A stretch of 64,000 bases of DNA. It comes from Velthaea sp965214335 (GTDB lineage: Bacteria; Vulcanimicrobiota; Vulcanimicrobiia; Vulcanimicrobiales; Vulcanimicrobiaceae). This document shows, piece by piece, positions 17,409 to 28,400 of the stretch. Location: assembly GCA_965214335.1 (NCBI GenBank), contig CBDCBO010000013.1:1-64000 (forward strand), read 5' to 3'. Under the pieces are notes generated by a model. The model was not told where the DNA came from. It saw nothing but the letters and a program-made list of their open reading frames with translations, and made no database searches. Numbering within the stretch: position 1 is the first letter of the stretch; each line of letters opens with the position of its first letter. The position numbers and the translations under genes were made by a program.

Positions 17409-18836
17409 TTATCTTTGCAACCAAGCGAAGCGACGTGTGAAACGGGAGCGCACGAAATCGAGCCGAGTGACGATCGAAAGCGAGACATAGACAACGGTTC
17501 CGAAAACAACTGCGAGCAGCAAACCGAGAATCTCGTCGCGGCTGGGCACGCACTCAATGGCCAAGACCATGCCGGCCACGGCGACGACGGTCTTGATCCA
17601 ACTTCGAGCGGGGATCGGGACGGCCAAAACGCGCCGGCCCCAAACGATGCTCATCGCGAGCCACAGAGCACTGCCGCCAAGTGACGACATCGCCGCCCCC
17701 ACCGCGCCGAATCGCGGAACGAGAATGAGGCTTAGAACGATCACCGAGCCCGTTCCGAGAGCCGCTATCGGTGCTTGCGGTCGAGTTTTGAGCGCGAGCT
17801 CGAACGCCTGATCGAAATAATACGTCCGCAGGCCGCCGATGAGCGCCGACATCGCAATGAGCGCCATGATGACGTCCGCTCCGGCGCGAAAGCGCGCACC
17901 GAAGAAGACGTGAGCGATCGGCCCGGCCAGCACCGCTAGACCAACCGCGGACGGTAAGCCGATTGCGAAAATCAAACCGGCATTCTCCAGCAGTTGAGCG
18001 CGTAACGCTTGTGGTCCGCCTTGATCCTTTGCTTTGTACGCCAGCGGTATGCCGGCTAGGCTGATCGAGCCGATGAAAATCAGCACCGTTTGCGATGTGA
18101 AATCCTGGGCCACGGAATAAAGTCCGACGGCGCCGCTGCCGGCGACGAAATCGAGAATGAAGCGCTGAACGGTCGGTGACAGCTGCATAAATGCGGCGGT
18201 CACGCTGGACGGCCAGCCGAACGCGAACAATCGGCGGAACAGAGCGCGGTCGAACCGCCCGCGCAGACCCGGTTGCCAAATCCGCATGAACGCGATGGTC
18301 GTGCAGTTGCCCAGAACGAATCCGGCCAACAGCGCGTCGGTCTTCCAGCCCACCGCGATCAAGGCGAGCGAAAACAACAGCGCGCCGATCGAGCGTGAAA
18401 AGTTGAGCATGCCCCACGCAACGACGCTGAGCCGCGCTTGCAGCATCGTACCGTTGAGTTCGTACCACGCGCTCGCGGCGGCGGCCGCGACGGCCAGCAA
18501 CAGCGATGACCACGCCAAGCCCGGCTTGATGACGTGCAGAGCGCAAGCCTCGATGCCGCCGACGATGACGGCGGTGGCAAGGAACGATACGGCGACCGTG
18601 GCGACGAGCGTGTGATTCGATTCATCCGCGCTGGCCGCGGCGAGCCGCAACGCGGCGACGCGCAGCCAGCTAAAGCCGACGGCGCTTGCTAATAGCGAAA
18701 TACTCAACAGCAGCGCGTAGGCACCGACGCTGGCCGGATCGAGCAACCGGGTATACAACGCCACGCCGCCGAGGCCGATGAGCGCCGGCAGCGCCCGGCC
18801 GAACAGATACGTGCCTGATTTCTTGATCAGGCTCAT
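17409..18836 (-). CDS. Polysaccharide flippase (Wzx-like, MOP superfamily)
   Basis: This is a 475-residue protein with about 12-14 transmembrane helices. It opens with SLIKKSGTYLFGRALPALIG, typical of RfbX/Wzx and PST transporters, and has the ALYTRLLDPASVGAYALLLS motif of the first helices. It would flip lipid-linked repeat units to the periplasm, between the glycosyltransferases and the Wzy-like polymerase of the same operon. The ATG at 18836 is 69 bases after the CpsD-like stop. Confident as a flippase; the specific substrate is unknown. Confidence 0.87.
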   Translation of the reverse strand: MSLIKKSGTYLFGRALPALIGLGGVALYTRLLDPASVGAYALLLSISLLASAVGFSWLRVAALRLAAASADESNHTLVATVAVSFLATAVIVGGIEACALHVIKPGLAWSSLLLAVAAAAASAWYELNGTMLQARLSVVAWGMLNFSRSIGALLFSLALIAVGWKTDALLAGFVLGNCTTIAFMRIWQPGLRGRFDRALFRRLFAFGWPSSVTAAFMQLSPTVQRFILDFVAGSGAVGLYSVAQDFTSQTVLIFIGSISLAGIPLAYKAKDQGGPQALRAQLLENAGLIFAIGLPSAVGLAVLAGPIAHVFFGARFRAGADVIMALIAMSALIGGLRTYYFDQAFELALKTRPQAPIAALGTGSVIVLSLILVPRFGAVGAAMSSLGGSALWLAMSIVWGRRVLAVPIPARSWIKTVVAVAGMVLAIECVPSRDEILGLLLAVVFGTVVYVSLSIVTRLDFVRSRFTRRFAWLQR

Positions 18837-18905
18837 GCGAACATCGCGCGGGCCAACCGTCGAGGATCGGCCCCGCCGTTTCGCGCGCTATATAGACGCA
18901 CGATC

Positions 18906-19529
18906 TTACTGCGCGAGAAGGGCCGGCGCCGCGGTGTCGACGACGCGCGCGTCGATCGCAAGTGAATCGCCGTCGTGCGCCGACGCCCGCGAACGCTCGA
19001 ATTCACCAATCGCCCGCGGCGAACTGGCGATCACGCCGAGGACTTTGGCTTTGAGGTGCTTGAGCGTCTGCACCATGACGTTGTCGTCTTCGCTGGGCGG
19101 CCGGCCGTGACGCACGGCCAGGAGCACCGCGTCGACGGCGCTCGCCAACGACATTGCAACGCTGTTGCTCATCAACGGCGCGGCGTCGATGATGGTGTAA
19201 TCGTATCGGCCCCGCATTTGCGCGACGAACGCGTAGACCGCCTCGCGCGTGGTCAGCGCGGATTCGTCGGACGATAACGCGACGATCGGAACGCCACGCG
19301 GAACGGCCTCGCGCGGACGCGCGTCGGCGACCGGAAGCCGGCGCGCCGCGGCGTCCACGAGAACGGCTCGATGACCGACCTTCACCAGACCCTCGGCTAA
19401 GCCGTAGGCGCACAGCGACTTACCGTCTTTGCGCTGCGCGGAAGTTACCAGGATGACCGATCCCAGCTTGAGGTCGGACTCGATGCGTACGCGCAGCAAC
19501 GCGAACTTCGACGCCAGCACGTCGTCCAT
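18906..19529 (-). CDS. CpsD/CapB-like ATPase with degenerate Walker A and no tyrosine tail
   Basis: This is a 207-residue ParA/BY-kinase-like protein encoded directly after wzz (TGATG overlap), the usual place for the kinase partner of Wzz. The opening ASKFALLRVRIESDLK matches the EAYRxLRTNL region. The phosphate loop reads SAQRKDGKS (Lys37) instead of SxxPGEGKS. The Walker A' strand is VLVDAAARR, where VLLIDADLRRP is usual, and the Walker B strand is YDYTIIDAAPL. The C-terminal tyrosine cluster that BY-kinases autophosphorylate is absent. It may regulate chain length without tyrosine phosphorylation, or may have weak activity. The family is clear; activity is in doubt. Confidence 0.78.
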   Translation of the reverse strand: MDDVLASKFALLRVRIESDLKLGSVILVTSAQRKDGKSLCAYGLAEGLVKVGHRAVLVDAAARRLPVADARPREAVPRGVPIVALSSDESALTTREAVYAFVAQMRGRYDYTIIDAAPLMSNSVAMSLASAVDAVLLAVRHGRPPSEDDNVMVQTLKHLKAKVLGVIASSPRAIGEFERSRASAHDGDSLAIDARVVDTAAPALLAQ

Positions 19530-20869
19530 CAGCGTTCGATACCGCTCAGCGTCGTCAGCAGCGGAGCCCCGTAGAGGTGCTCGATCTGCTGCGTGCGACG
19601 CAGGCTGGGGTCGAGCATCTCGATCAACAGCGCGCCGCCGACGGCGAGGGTAAAGACGAACAACGAACAGGCAATCGCGAGCGGCGCACGCCCCAGACCA
19701 ACCGTCGGCGTATCGGCTCGCACTGCGCGGTCGACGACCACGACCGAGCCTAGCGAGAGCGCTTCGGCGCGGCTTGCGACCGCCGCGGTGCGATGATTGG
19801 TGAGTGTGAGATAATCGGCTTGGGCCGAGTCACGCTGCAGCCGCAGCCACGCATACGTCGCACCGGCGCGCGGTAATTGAGCCAGCCGCGCACGCTCGGT
19901 CGCGATGACGACATCGAGTGCCGCGATGCGCGCGCGGTCGCCGGCCACCAGCGCGCCGGCCTTGCGCGCGAGCACCGCATTTTGTTCCAACGTCGGGCTG
20001 AAGGCGTCCGATGAAGTCAAGAACCGGTGTGCTTCGGCGGCAACCGAAGCCCGTTCGCCGCGCACCTTCGGCTCGAGAAACTGATTCTCCGGATGGCTGC
20101 GCGTGTGGATCACTTCGTCCGAACTGAGCTCGGCGCCGTCGCGTGCCGCAGCTTCGGAAAGATTACGATACAGCGGATCGCTGGCCAACATCTCGTGGCG
20201 CGCCACCGTCGAGAGCCGCCGGCCGGAGCCGCTGACCGCAGCCGCATCGGCCCGGTCGCTGGCCAGCGCCGCTCCCGCAAGTTGACGCTGCAGTTCGAGG
20301 TCGTCGAGCCGGGTCGTCACGGCATCGAGCGCTTTATCCGAATTGAGGAACGGCTGCTGCGCGCTCTCGGCGGCCAGCTGCCGGTTGATCGAGCTGAGCC
20401 GTTGCTGCACGGCGCCGATCGAACGATCGAGTTTTCGAACGGTAACGTTCGCGCGGGCGGTCGATATCTGTTCGTAATAGCGCGCCAGTTCGTCGGCTAC
20501 GGCGTTGGGCACGGCGACAGCCCGGTCGGCGACCTCATCGCGATAGCTGATCTCCATGATGCTCGAACGCGCGCCGACGCGGATCTTAACGGCTTTTTTG
20601 AGTCGAATGAGCGGTATGTCGAGTTTGAGCCGATCGAGCACGCGCCCCAAAACCACCGTGCTGGAAGCGACAACCGGCAGATCGATCGTACTCACCGACG
20701 GGTCGCGACCGCCGCTCTCATTGACGATCAGCACGTGAGCCGCGGCTTCGTACGTTTTCGGCGTCGATACGAGCAGCATCAAGACCGCCAAAAAACCGAC
20801 GATGAGCGTTAGCGAAACGACGAACCAGCGCCGCCGAATGATTTCGACCGCACCCCAAAAGTGTTTCAA
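19529..20869 (-). CDS. Wzz-type polysaccharide chain-length determinant protein
   Basis: This is a 446-residue polysaccharide co-polymerase. A first membrane helix near 14-35 (WFVVSLTLIVGFLAVLML) is followed by periplasmic PKTYEAAAHVLIV (Wzz motif). A long coiled-coil region spans about 130-360, and a second helix near 385-410 (APLAIACSLFVFTLAVGGAL) ends in the Pro-poor cytoplasmic stub EMLDPSLRRTQQIEH. These proteins set modal chain length and export in Wzx/Wzy systems. It is the first gene of the exopolysaccharide operon. The CpsD-like ATPase is encoded separately, as in many Gram-positive systems. Confidence 0.87.
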   Translation of the reverse strand: MKHFWGAVEIIRRRWFVVSLTLIVGFLAVLMLLVSTPKTYEAAAHVLIVNESGGRDPSVSTIDLPVVASSTVVLGRVLDRLKLDIPLIRLKKAVKIRVGARSSIMEISYRDEVADRAVAVPNAVADELARYYEQISTARANVTVRKLDRSIGAVQQRLSSINRQLAAESAQQPFLNSDKALDAVTTRLDDLELQRQLAGAALASDRADAAAVSGSGRRLSTVARHEMLASDPLYRNLSEAAARDGAELSSDEVIHTRSHPENQFLEPKVRGERASVAAEAHRFLTSSDAFSPTLEQNAVLARKAGALVAGDRARIAALDVVIATERARLAQLPRAGATYAWLRLQRDSAQADYLTLTNHRTAAVASRAEALSLGSVVVVDRAVRADTPTVGLGRAPLAIACSLFVFTLAVGGALLIEMLDPSLRRTQQIEHLYGAPLLTTLSGIER

Positions 20870-21164
20870 GACGCTTTGTCCGCGGGTCGTTGCGACCTTA
20901 CTTGCAAGGTGCGTTCAGATGGAACAAGCACAGCTGCTGTATTAAACGTAGCATCTCCGAATCATAGATAAGCCCAACCGGTGGCCGTCCAGTTCTCAAC
21001 CGTGTCGCGCCGGCCATGCTTTTAAAAAAAGCCGGTCAAACGCGCGAACGGATCTCTCTGCGAACGTGAAATGCAGCCGACCTCTCGCGCGAGTTTTAGT
21101 GTAGCGTAAACGGGAGAGCGAAAGTCAGGGACTTTAGGCTCAAACGAAATCGCGCATTTCTGTT
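20870..21164. other. Divergent promoter region between exopolysaccharide and biosynthetic operons
   Basis: This 295-bp space lies between two outward-facing operons and must contain both promoters. I see a 7-base A-run flanked by GCCGG/CCGGC half-stems (21010-21035), the 15-bp palindrome at 21121-21135 and a TATGCT-like box just before the ATG at 21165. No -35 box near consensus can be paired with either. No small reading frame is convincing. Confidence 0.5.
21121..21135. promoter_or_regulatory. 15-bp perfect inverted repeat, candidate operator
   Basis: AAAGTC-AGG-GACTTT is a perfect inverted repeat with 6-bp arms and a 3-bp centre. It lies 30 bases before the first gene of the plus-strand biosynthetic operon, in the shared divergent region. 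This size and position suit a dimeric repressor or activator. No family can be named from the half-site, and a 6-bp-arm repeat could occur by chance. Confidence 0.3.
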
Positions 21165-22415
21165 ATGCTTACGCACATTGGAACGCTCGACCACCGTGCT
21201 GCCGCCGCATTCATGCGCGGCAGCGTTAGCAATTCTCGCCTGATCGTGCGCACGGCTACCGCACCGGCAGCGGCGCCTCAGTCGCGCCATTTTTTAGGCA
21301 ACGTTCAAGCATTGCGCGCGGTCGCCGCGCTGCTCGTGGTGCTCGTGCACGCGTCGTTGCCCGATGTCGGTGTTGAATCGGTCATGGCGCCGGCCGATCA
21401 CGCGTGGTTGACCCCGTTCCAGTATATCGGGCTGTTCGGCGTCGATCTGTTCTTCGTGATCAGCGGTTTCATCATGCTCGTTACGAACTGGAATAATTTT
21501 GGGCGCCGGCTAGCCGGAGCGCGCTTCTTCATTCGCCGCGCGATCCGCATCTATCCGCCGTATTGGCTCGCACTCTTACCGATCTTGCCGGTGTTGCTCT
21601 TTGCCAAAGATCGCTTCATGGGTGCTCACCGCGGCGTGCAGACCGGTATCGTCGAGTCGATTCTGTTGCTGCCCAATCAACACAAGTTCGTTCTTACCGT
21701 TGGCTGGACGCTCGTTTGGGAGATGATCTTTTACGTCGTCTTCGCCATGCTGCTGCGCCTCGACCGCAGATACGTCGTAGCGGCTTTAGCCATTTGGCTA
21801 AGCGTGCAAGTGCTGCTGTACGCGGCGTTCAACGGATCGGCGAACTACTATCTGAATTTCATCGCCACGCCGCTACCGATCGAATTCATCTTCGGTACGG
21901 CTGTCGGTGTCGTATACGTGAAGCGGTCATTTCCGGCGCCCCGAACGGCGGCCTGCGTTGCGGCGGCCGTCGCCGCCGGTACGTGGATAGCGGTCACCAT
22001 GGGGAAGATTTCACTCGAGAACCCCAACGATATCAACCGGGTGCTCGTCTTCGGTCTGCCGGCGATGCTGCTGGTTTACGCCGCCGTCGCCCTTGAAGTG
22101 CGCGGCGTATTCGTCGCGCCGCGCGCGCTGCGTTCGATCGGCGACGGCTCCTACGCGATCTACCTGTGGCACCTTTCGCTCTTGGTCGTGCTGCGCCAGG
22201 TGTTGATTCGGCTGCATCCGGCCGGGCCGCTCGCGCACGGCGCGATTTTACTTTTCACGATCGGTATCATCATCGCGTTCGGAATGGCGATATACCGGTA
22301 CTTCGAAAAACCGGTTACCGGCTATCTCAACGGCAAACTTCCGGCGTTCGATCCGGTGCGTGTCGTCGAGCCGCCGTTCGTCGGTGGCATCTTTGCCGAG
22401 TCGGTGGCCGAGTGA
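21165..22415 (+). CDS. Acyltransferase-3 family membrane protein
   Basis: This is a 416-residue protein with about 10 transmembrane segments. Family motifs are LGNVQALRAVAALLVVLVHA (the R-x10-H type catalytic region, His at the end), IGLFGVDLFFVISGFIM (conserved GVDLFFxxSGF) and RFFIRRAIRIYPPYWLAL. The family moves acetyl or other acyl groups onto sugars or other cell-surface acceptors. The ATG at 21165 lacks a Shine-Dalgarno; an internal ATG at 21213 is an alternative start. The stop overlaps the GTG of the megasynthase (GTGA), so the two are co-translated. It could acylate the cluster product or the neighbouring exopolysaccharide; the sequence does not decide. Confidence 0.85.
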   Translation: MLTHIGTLDHRAAAAFMRGSVSNSRLIVRTATAPAAAPQSRHFLGNVQALRAVAALLVVLVHASLPDVGVESVMAPADHAWLTPFQYIGLFGVDLFFVISGFIMLVTNWNNFGRRLAGARFFIRRAIRIYPPYWLALLPILPVLLFAKDRFMGAHRGVQTGIVESILLLPNQHKFVLTVGWTLVWEMIFYVVFAMLLRLDRRYVVAALAIWLSVQVLLYAAFNGSANYYLNFIATPLPIEFIFGTAVGVVYVKRSFPAPRTAACVAAAVAAGTWIAVTMGKISLENPNDINRVLVFGLPAMLLVYAAVALEVRGVFVAPRALRSIGDGSYAIYLWHLSLLVVLRQVLIRLHPAGPLAHGAILLFTIGIIIAFGMAIYRYFEKPVTGYLNGKLPAFDPVRVVEPPFVGGIFAESVAE

Positions 22416-25400
22416 ACCAGCGACACGAAAGGGCAGCCGGCCCGGCGTGCGATATCGCCATCATCGGCCTCGCCGGGCGCTTTCCGGGCGCGCCGGACGT
22501 GCGCCGTTTTTGGGACAACCTCTGCGCGGGCGTTGAAAGCATCGCGCACTTCACCGACGCGCAACTCGAGGACGCGTTCGACGCCGCGGTGCGGTCGCGT
22601 CCCAACTTCGTACGCGCCCGTTCCGTGCTCGAAGGCGTCGATGCGTTCGATGCCGGTTTCTTCGGGATGCAATCGCGCGAAGCCGATCTGACCGATCCGC
22701 AGCACCGCGTGTTTCTCGAATGTTGCTGGGAAGCGCTCGAAGACGCCGGCTACGACCCCGGCGCGTATGCCGGCGCGATCGGCGTGCTCGCGGGCTGCAG
22801 CATCAACAGCTATTTTTTACGCAATGTGCTTTCCGATCGGCAGTCGATCGAGCAGTTCACCAGCGATTATCAAGTCGGGAGTTATGCCGAACTCGTGGGT
22901 GCGGGGCACGACTTCCTAGCAACGCGCGTTGCCTACAAACTCGATCTGCGCGGGCCCGCGATGACCGTACAATCGGCGTGCTCGACATCGCTTGCGACCG
23001 TCGCTGCGGCGTGTCAACATCTCATCGGCGGTCAGGCCGATATCATGCTGGCGGGCGCGGTATCGATTACCTTTCCGCAGCAGCGTGGTTATCTTTACGC
23101 CGCCGGGGGCATGGTGTCGCCCGACGGCCACTGCCGGACGTTCGACGCTGCCGCGAACGGGACGGTGTTCGGCGCCGGCGCCGGCGTCGTGGTGCTCCGG
23201 CGGCTCGACGACGCGCTCGCGGCGGGCGACACCATCTACGCTCGCATTCGCGGTTTCGGCGTCACCAACGACGGTGCGGCGAAGATCGGTTACACGGCGC
23301 CCAGCAGCGACGGCCAGGCTCGAGCGATCGCCGCCGCTCAAGCCATGGCCGGCGTCGCCGCGCGCGACATCGGCTACGTCGAATGTCACGGTACCGGCAC
23401 GCCGCTTGGCGATCCGATCGAATTCGCGGCCTTGGTTCAAGCGTTCGGCGCCGACTGCGCGCCCCGGCAGTGTGCGCTCGGCTCGGTGAAAACCAACGTC
23501 GGCCACCTGGACGTCGCGGCCGGCATGACGAGTTTGATCAAAACGGCGCTCGCGATTTACCACGGCAAAATTCCGCCGACGCTGCACTACACCACCCCGA
23601 ATCCGCGCATCCCGATCGATGGGAGCCCGTTTTTCGTCAACACGCAACTCGGCGACTGGCGCGGTCCCGCGACCGACCGGCGGGCCGGCGTCAGCGCGTT
23701 CGGTGTGGGCGGAACGAACGTTCACCTGGTGCTCGAAGCGGCGCCCGCGCGGCCCGTACTCGCCGCTCCGGTAATGCCGCAAGCGATCGTGGTATCGGCG
23801 CGCACGCCGGCCGCGCTGGCGGTCGCGCGCGCCAACCTGCGGGCCTATTTCGCGACGGCCGACGCGGCCGAGTTCGGCGCGGCGGCGTTCACCCTCCAGG
23901 CCGGCCGGCGTGCTTTTGCCCATCGCTTCGCCGTTGTCGCCGCCGACCCGGCCGAGGCCGCGCGCAAGCTCGGCGCGCCGGACAGCCCGGCGCCGGGCGC
24001 GTCCGGTTCCGATACCGGCGGCGGCGTCGCGTTCATGTTTCCGGGGCAGGGCGCGCAGTACGCCGGGATGGGCCGCGAGTTGTACGATCGGCTGCCCGTC
24101 TTTCGCGCGGCCATCGAGCGCTGCGCCGCGATTTTGGCACCGCTCGTACGCATCGATCTGCGTGACCTGCTGTACGCCGACGCGACGGACCGTGAAACGT
24201 TGCAATCGACCGAGCTTGCGCAGCCGGCGATCTTCTGCATCGAGTACGCGCTGGCCGCGGTGTGGATCGATTGGGGCATCGTGCCGACGGCGATGATCGG
24301 CCACAGCGTCGGCGAGTTCGTCGCAGCCTGTTTAGCCGGCGTCATGACGCTCGAAGATGCGCTCTTTCTGGTCGCCGAACGCGGCCGGCTGATGCGGTCG
24401 CTGCCGGGTGGCGCAATGCTGGCGGTCCGGCTACCCGCCGCCGAGCTGGCACCTTGGCTCGATGCGGCCTCGGCGATCGCCGCCGTCAACGGGCCGGCGC
24501 TCTGTGTCGCGGCCGGACCGTACGAGTCGATCGCCGCGCTCGAGCGCCGGTTAGCTCAACGCGACGTGCTCTTTCGCCGCCTCGACACGTCCCACGCGTT
24601 TCATTCACCGATGGTCGAGCCGATCGTCGCTCCGCTGGCGGAGCGGGTCGCCGGTGTGCCGTTGACCGCTCCTTCGCAGGCGTATGTATCGAGCACCACC
24701 GGCGACTGGATTTCGGCCGGCGAAGCGACGTCGCCCGAGTATTGGGCGCGGCACTGCCGTGAACCGGTACGATTTGCCGCCGGTCTCGACACGTTGGTTG
24801 CCGCCGGAATCACGACGCTGCTCGAAGTCGGACCCGGCTCGGCGCTGGGCGCCTTCGCCCGTCAGGGTGCGGCCAAGTCGGTGGCCTGCACCATCACCGG
24901 ATCGTTGCCCGGCGCAACGCACGAGCGCGGCGATCTCGAAACGATGCTCGAGTCACTCGCACTGCTGTGGGCTGCCGGCGTCGAGCCCAACTGGGCGGCC
25001 CTCCATCCGGCAGCCGAACGGCGGCGCCTTCCGCTGCCGGCCTATCCGTTCGAGCGCAAGCGGCATTGGATCGATGCGGCAGCGCGCCCGGCGAACGCCG
25101 CCCCGATCGAACTTCAACCGGCAGCAGCACGTCCAGCGTTGGAAAGGAATTCCGTGCCGAATTCGCCTCAGGCCGACGTCGTCAGCGAACCGTCGCATAC
25201 CGCGCAAGCGCTGATCGAAGCGCGGATCGCCGGCGTGCTCGAAGACCTTTCGGGTGAAGACATCGGCGGCCAAGATCCGGCGTCGACGTTTCTCACCTTG
25301 GGTTTCGACTCGTTGTCGCTGGGGCGATTCGCGGGCCACGTTCAGACGCAGTTCGGCGTCAGCGTCACGTTCCGCCAGTTACTGGGCGAGTTGCCGTCGA

Positions 25401-28400
25401 TCCGCGCGCTCGCGGCGCACATCCTGGCCATCCAACCGGCTCAGCCGGCGCCGGCCGTTGCGCCGTCCGTCAGTGTTGCTCCGGCCGAACCGGCCGAGCC
25501 GGTCCCGGGGGCACCCGCTGCGAGCGGCGGCGCGACGCCGCTCGCGGCGCTCATGCGCGAGCAGCTCGCCGCCATGCAAGCGCTCATGCGCGACCAACTC
25601 GCCGCGCTGGGGCAAGCCGGACATGCCGCGGCGCCATCCGCGCCGGTCGTAGCCACCGTCGCCGCGCCCGAGGCGCCGTCGCGTTTCGAGGTTTTCCGGC
25701 CCGGACCCAGCGTCCCCGGCGCGTCCGATCTGACCGACCGCCAGCGCGAGCACATCGCCGATCTCATCGCGCGCACGACGGCGCGGACGGCCCGCTCGAA
25801 AGCGTTGACCCAGGCGGCGCGCGCGGTGCTGGCCGACCCGCGCGTGGCCGCCGGTTTCCGTTCCGAGTGGAAAGAAATGGTGTATCCGCTCGTGTGCGAC
25901 CGCGCGCAGGGTTCGCGGCTGTGGGACGTCGACGGCAACGAATACATCGATTTGCTCAACGGCTTCGGTCAGACCGCATTTGGACACTCGCCGGATTTTG
26001 TCGTCGCCGCAGTCGCCAAGCAACTCGAACGCGGCTTCCCGATCGGACCCCAAACCGAGCTTGCGGGCGAAGTCGCCGAACTGTTTTGCAAACTCACCGG
26101 CAACGCGCGCGTTACGTTCTGCAATACCGGATCCGAAGCGGTCATGGCGGCGTTGCGGCTGGCGCGCACGGTCACCGGACGCGACCGCGTCGTTATCTTC
26201 AACGGCGCATATCACGGCCAGTTCGACGAAGTGCTCGTCAAAGGCGCGCGTACCTCGCACCGGGCCTTACCCGTCGCCCCCGGCATTCCGCGCGAATCGG
26301 TTGCGAACATGACGGTGCTGTCGTACGGCACACCCGACAGTCTGGAATGGATTCGCGAACATGCCACGGAACTCGCCGCGGTCGTGGTCGAGCCCGTCCA
26401 GAGCCGGCATCCGGCGCTCGTGCCGACGGCGTTTCTGCACGAACTGCGCGCGATTACCGCGGCATCCGGTACGGCGCTGGTTTTCGATGAAGTCGTGACC
26501 GGTTTTCGCGTGCACCCCGGCGGGATGCAAGCCGTTTTCGGTATTCGCGCCGATCTGGCGACGTATGGAAAAGTGGTCGGTGGCGGTATGCCGATCGGGA
26601 TTCTGGCCGGCACGACCCGCTTCATGGACGCGCTCGACGGCGGCATGTGGCAGTACGGCGACGACTCGATTCCCGAAGTTGCACCGACCTTTTTCGCCGG
26701 CACGTTCGTACGGCACCCGCTGGTGATGGCGGCGGTCCTGGCGGTTCTGCGTCATCTCGACGCTGCCGGACCAGCCCTGCAGATAGCCCTGAGCGCGCGC
26801 ACGGCCGGTCTTGTCGCACGGCTCAACGCGCTGCTCGAAGCCGGCGGCCTGGAAAGCCGCATCGAAAACTACGGCAGTCTGTTTTATTTTAATTTTACCG
26901 CGCACGAACGACTCGCCGGCTTACTGTACTACCATCTGCGCGAGCGCGGCATCTACATTCAGGAAGGCTTCCCGTGCTTCCTGACCACGGCGCACAGCGC
27001 GGCGGACGTCGATGCCATAGTCGCCGCGTTCGAGAGCAGTCTGGCGGAGCTGGCCGGCGCCGGTATCTTCGCCGTTCCCGAGATCCCCGTGCACAGCGTC
27101 GCGTTGACCGAAGAGCAAACCGAGATTTGGCTGGCAGCGCAACTGAGCGACGAAGCTTCTTGCGCCTTTAACGAATCGGTGACGCTGCGCTTGCGCGGCG
27201 AACTCGACGTCGTGGCGTTAAGTGCGGCTTGGAAGACCGTTATCAACCGCCACGACGCACTGCGCGCAACGCTGCATCCAACCGGCGAAGCGATGAAGAT
27301 TGCCGCGCGTACGAGTTTTCGCTTGACGCCAGTCGACCTATCGACGCTCGATCCGCTGGCGGCGGAAGCGGCCCTATCGACGGCGGTGGAACGCGACGCG
27401 CGACTGCCCTTCGACATGGTCGATGGCCCACTCGTCCGCGCGCAGCTGTTGCGTCTGGGCGAAAGCGAACATGCGCTGCTGTTGACCGCGCATCATATCA
27501 TTTGCGATGGCTGGTCGATGAACGTCATGCTCGGCGAATTCGCCGAGGCGTACGCAGCGCACGTTCAAGCGCGGACGCCCGATCTCGCGCACCCGCTGCA
27601 GTTCAGTACGTACGCGCGCATGCAGCACGAGCGCGACCGGGCCGAATTCGAGCGGCTCGAAACATACTGGCTGAGCATGTTCGCCGAACCGGTCCGTCCG
27701 CTCGAGCTTCCGACGGACCGGTCGCGGCCGCGGCGCAAGTCGTTCGCCGGCGCCACGCGGAGCGCTCGCATCGATGCCGCGCACTACGGGCGGATCAAAA
27801 AAGCCGGCGCACGCAACGGCTGCACGCTTTTTACCACCCTGCTGGCCGGCTTTGCGACGCTGGCCGGACGACTCGCCGATCAAACCGATGTCGTCGTCGG
27901 CGTTCCGGCCGCCGGTCAGTCGCTGCTCGAAGATGCCGTCCTGGTCGGACATTGCGTCGACTTTTTGCCGATTCGCACGCGCTGGACGGCCGATGCATCG
28001 CTGCGCGATGTCTTGACCACCGTCAGACGGAATGTCCTCGACGCCTACGAGCACCAGAGCTACACGCTCGGAACGTTGGTACGCACACTTGACGTGCCGC
28101 GTGAGATCGATCGCCTTCCGCTGACCGACATACAATTTAATCTCGAACGGCTGGCCGACGGTGTGGTGCTTCCGGGGTTAGACGTCCAAGTCGAACCAAA
28201 CGCCAAAGCGTTCGTCAACTTCGATCTCTTTCTTAACGTGATCGAATCAGAGGCCGGTCTTCGGCTGGATTGCGATTACAGCACCGATCTGTTCGATGCC
28301 GCCACGATCGATCGCTGGTTAACGTATTATGTCGCGATGCTCGATGCATTTGTCGCCGACGCCGACACGCCGGCGGCGCGTGTTTCGATTCTCTCGCCAA

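Noticed and set aside
20027..20812. Plus-strand open frame (261 codons) opposite wzz
   Set aside because: The translated protein is Arg/His-rich and lacks motifs; the minus-strand Wzz protein has clear transmembrane and motif structure.
21010..21035. CCGGC ... A-run ... GCCGG as a terminator
   Set aside because: The A/T run lies inside the loop rather than after the stem, and the region is between two divergent starts.
22166..22411. N-terminal extension of the megasynthase frame into the acyltransferase gene
   Set aside because: These 82 codons are shadow sequence; the KS begins right after the GTG at 22412, which overlaps the acyltransferase stop.
22916..24304. Long minus-strand open frame (462 codons) inside the ketosynthase gene
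   Set aside because: It is an antisense shadow of high-GC coding sequence; its product is Arg/Gly-rich without family motifs, while the plus strand has perfect KS active-site motifs.
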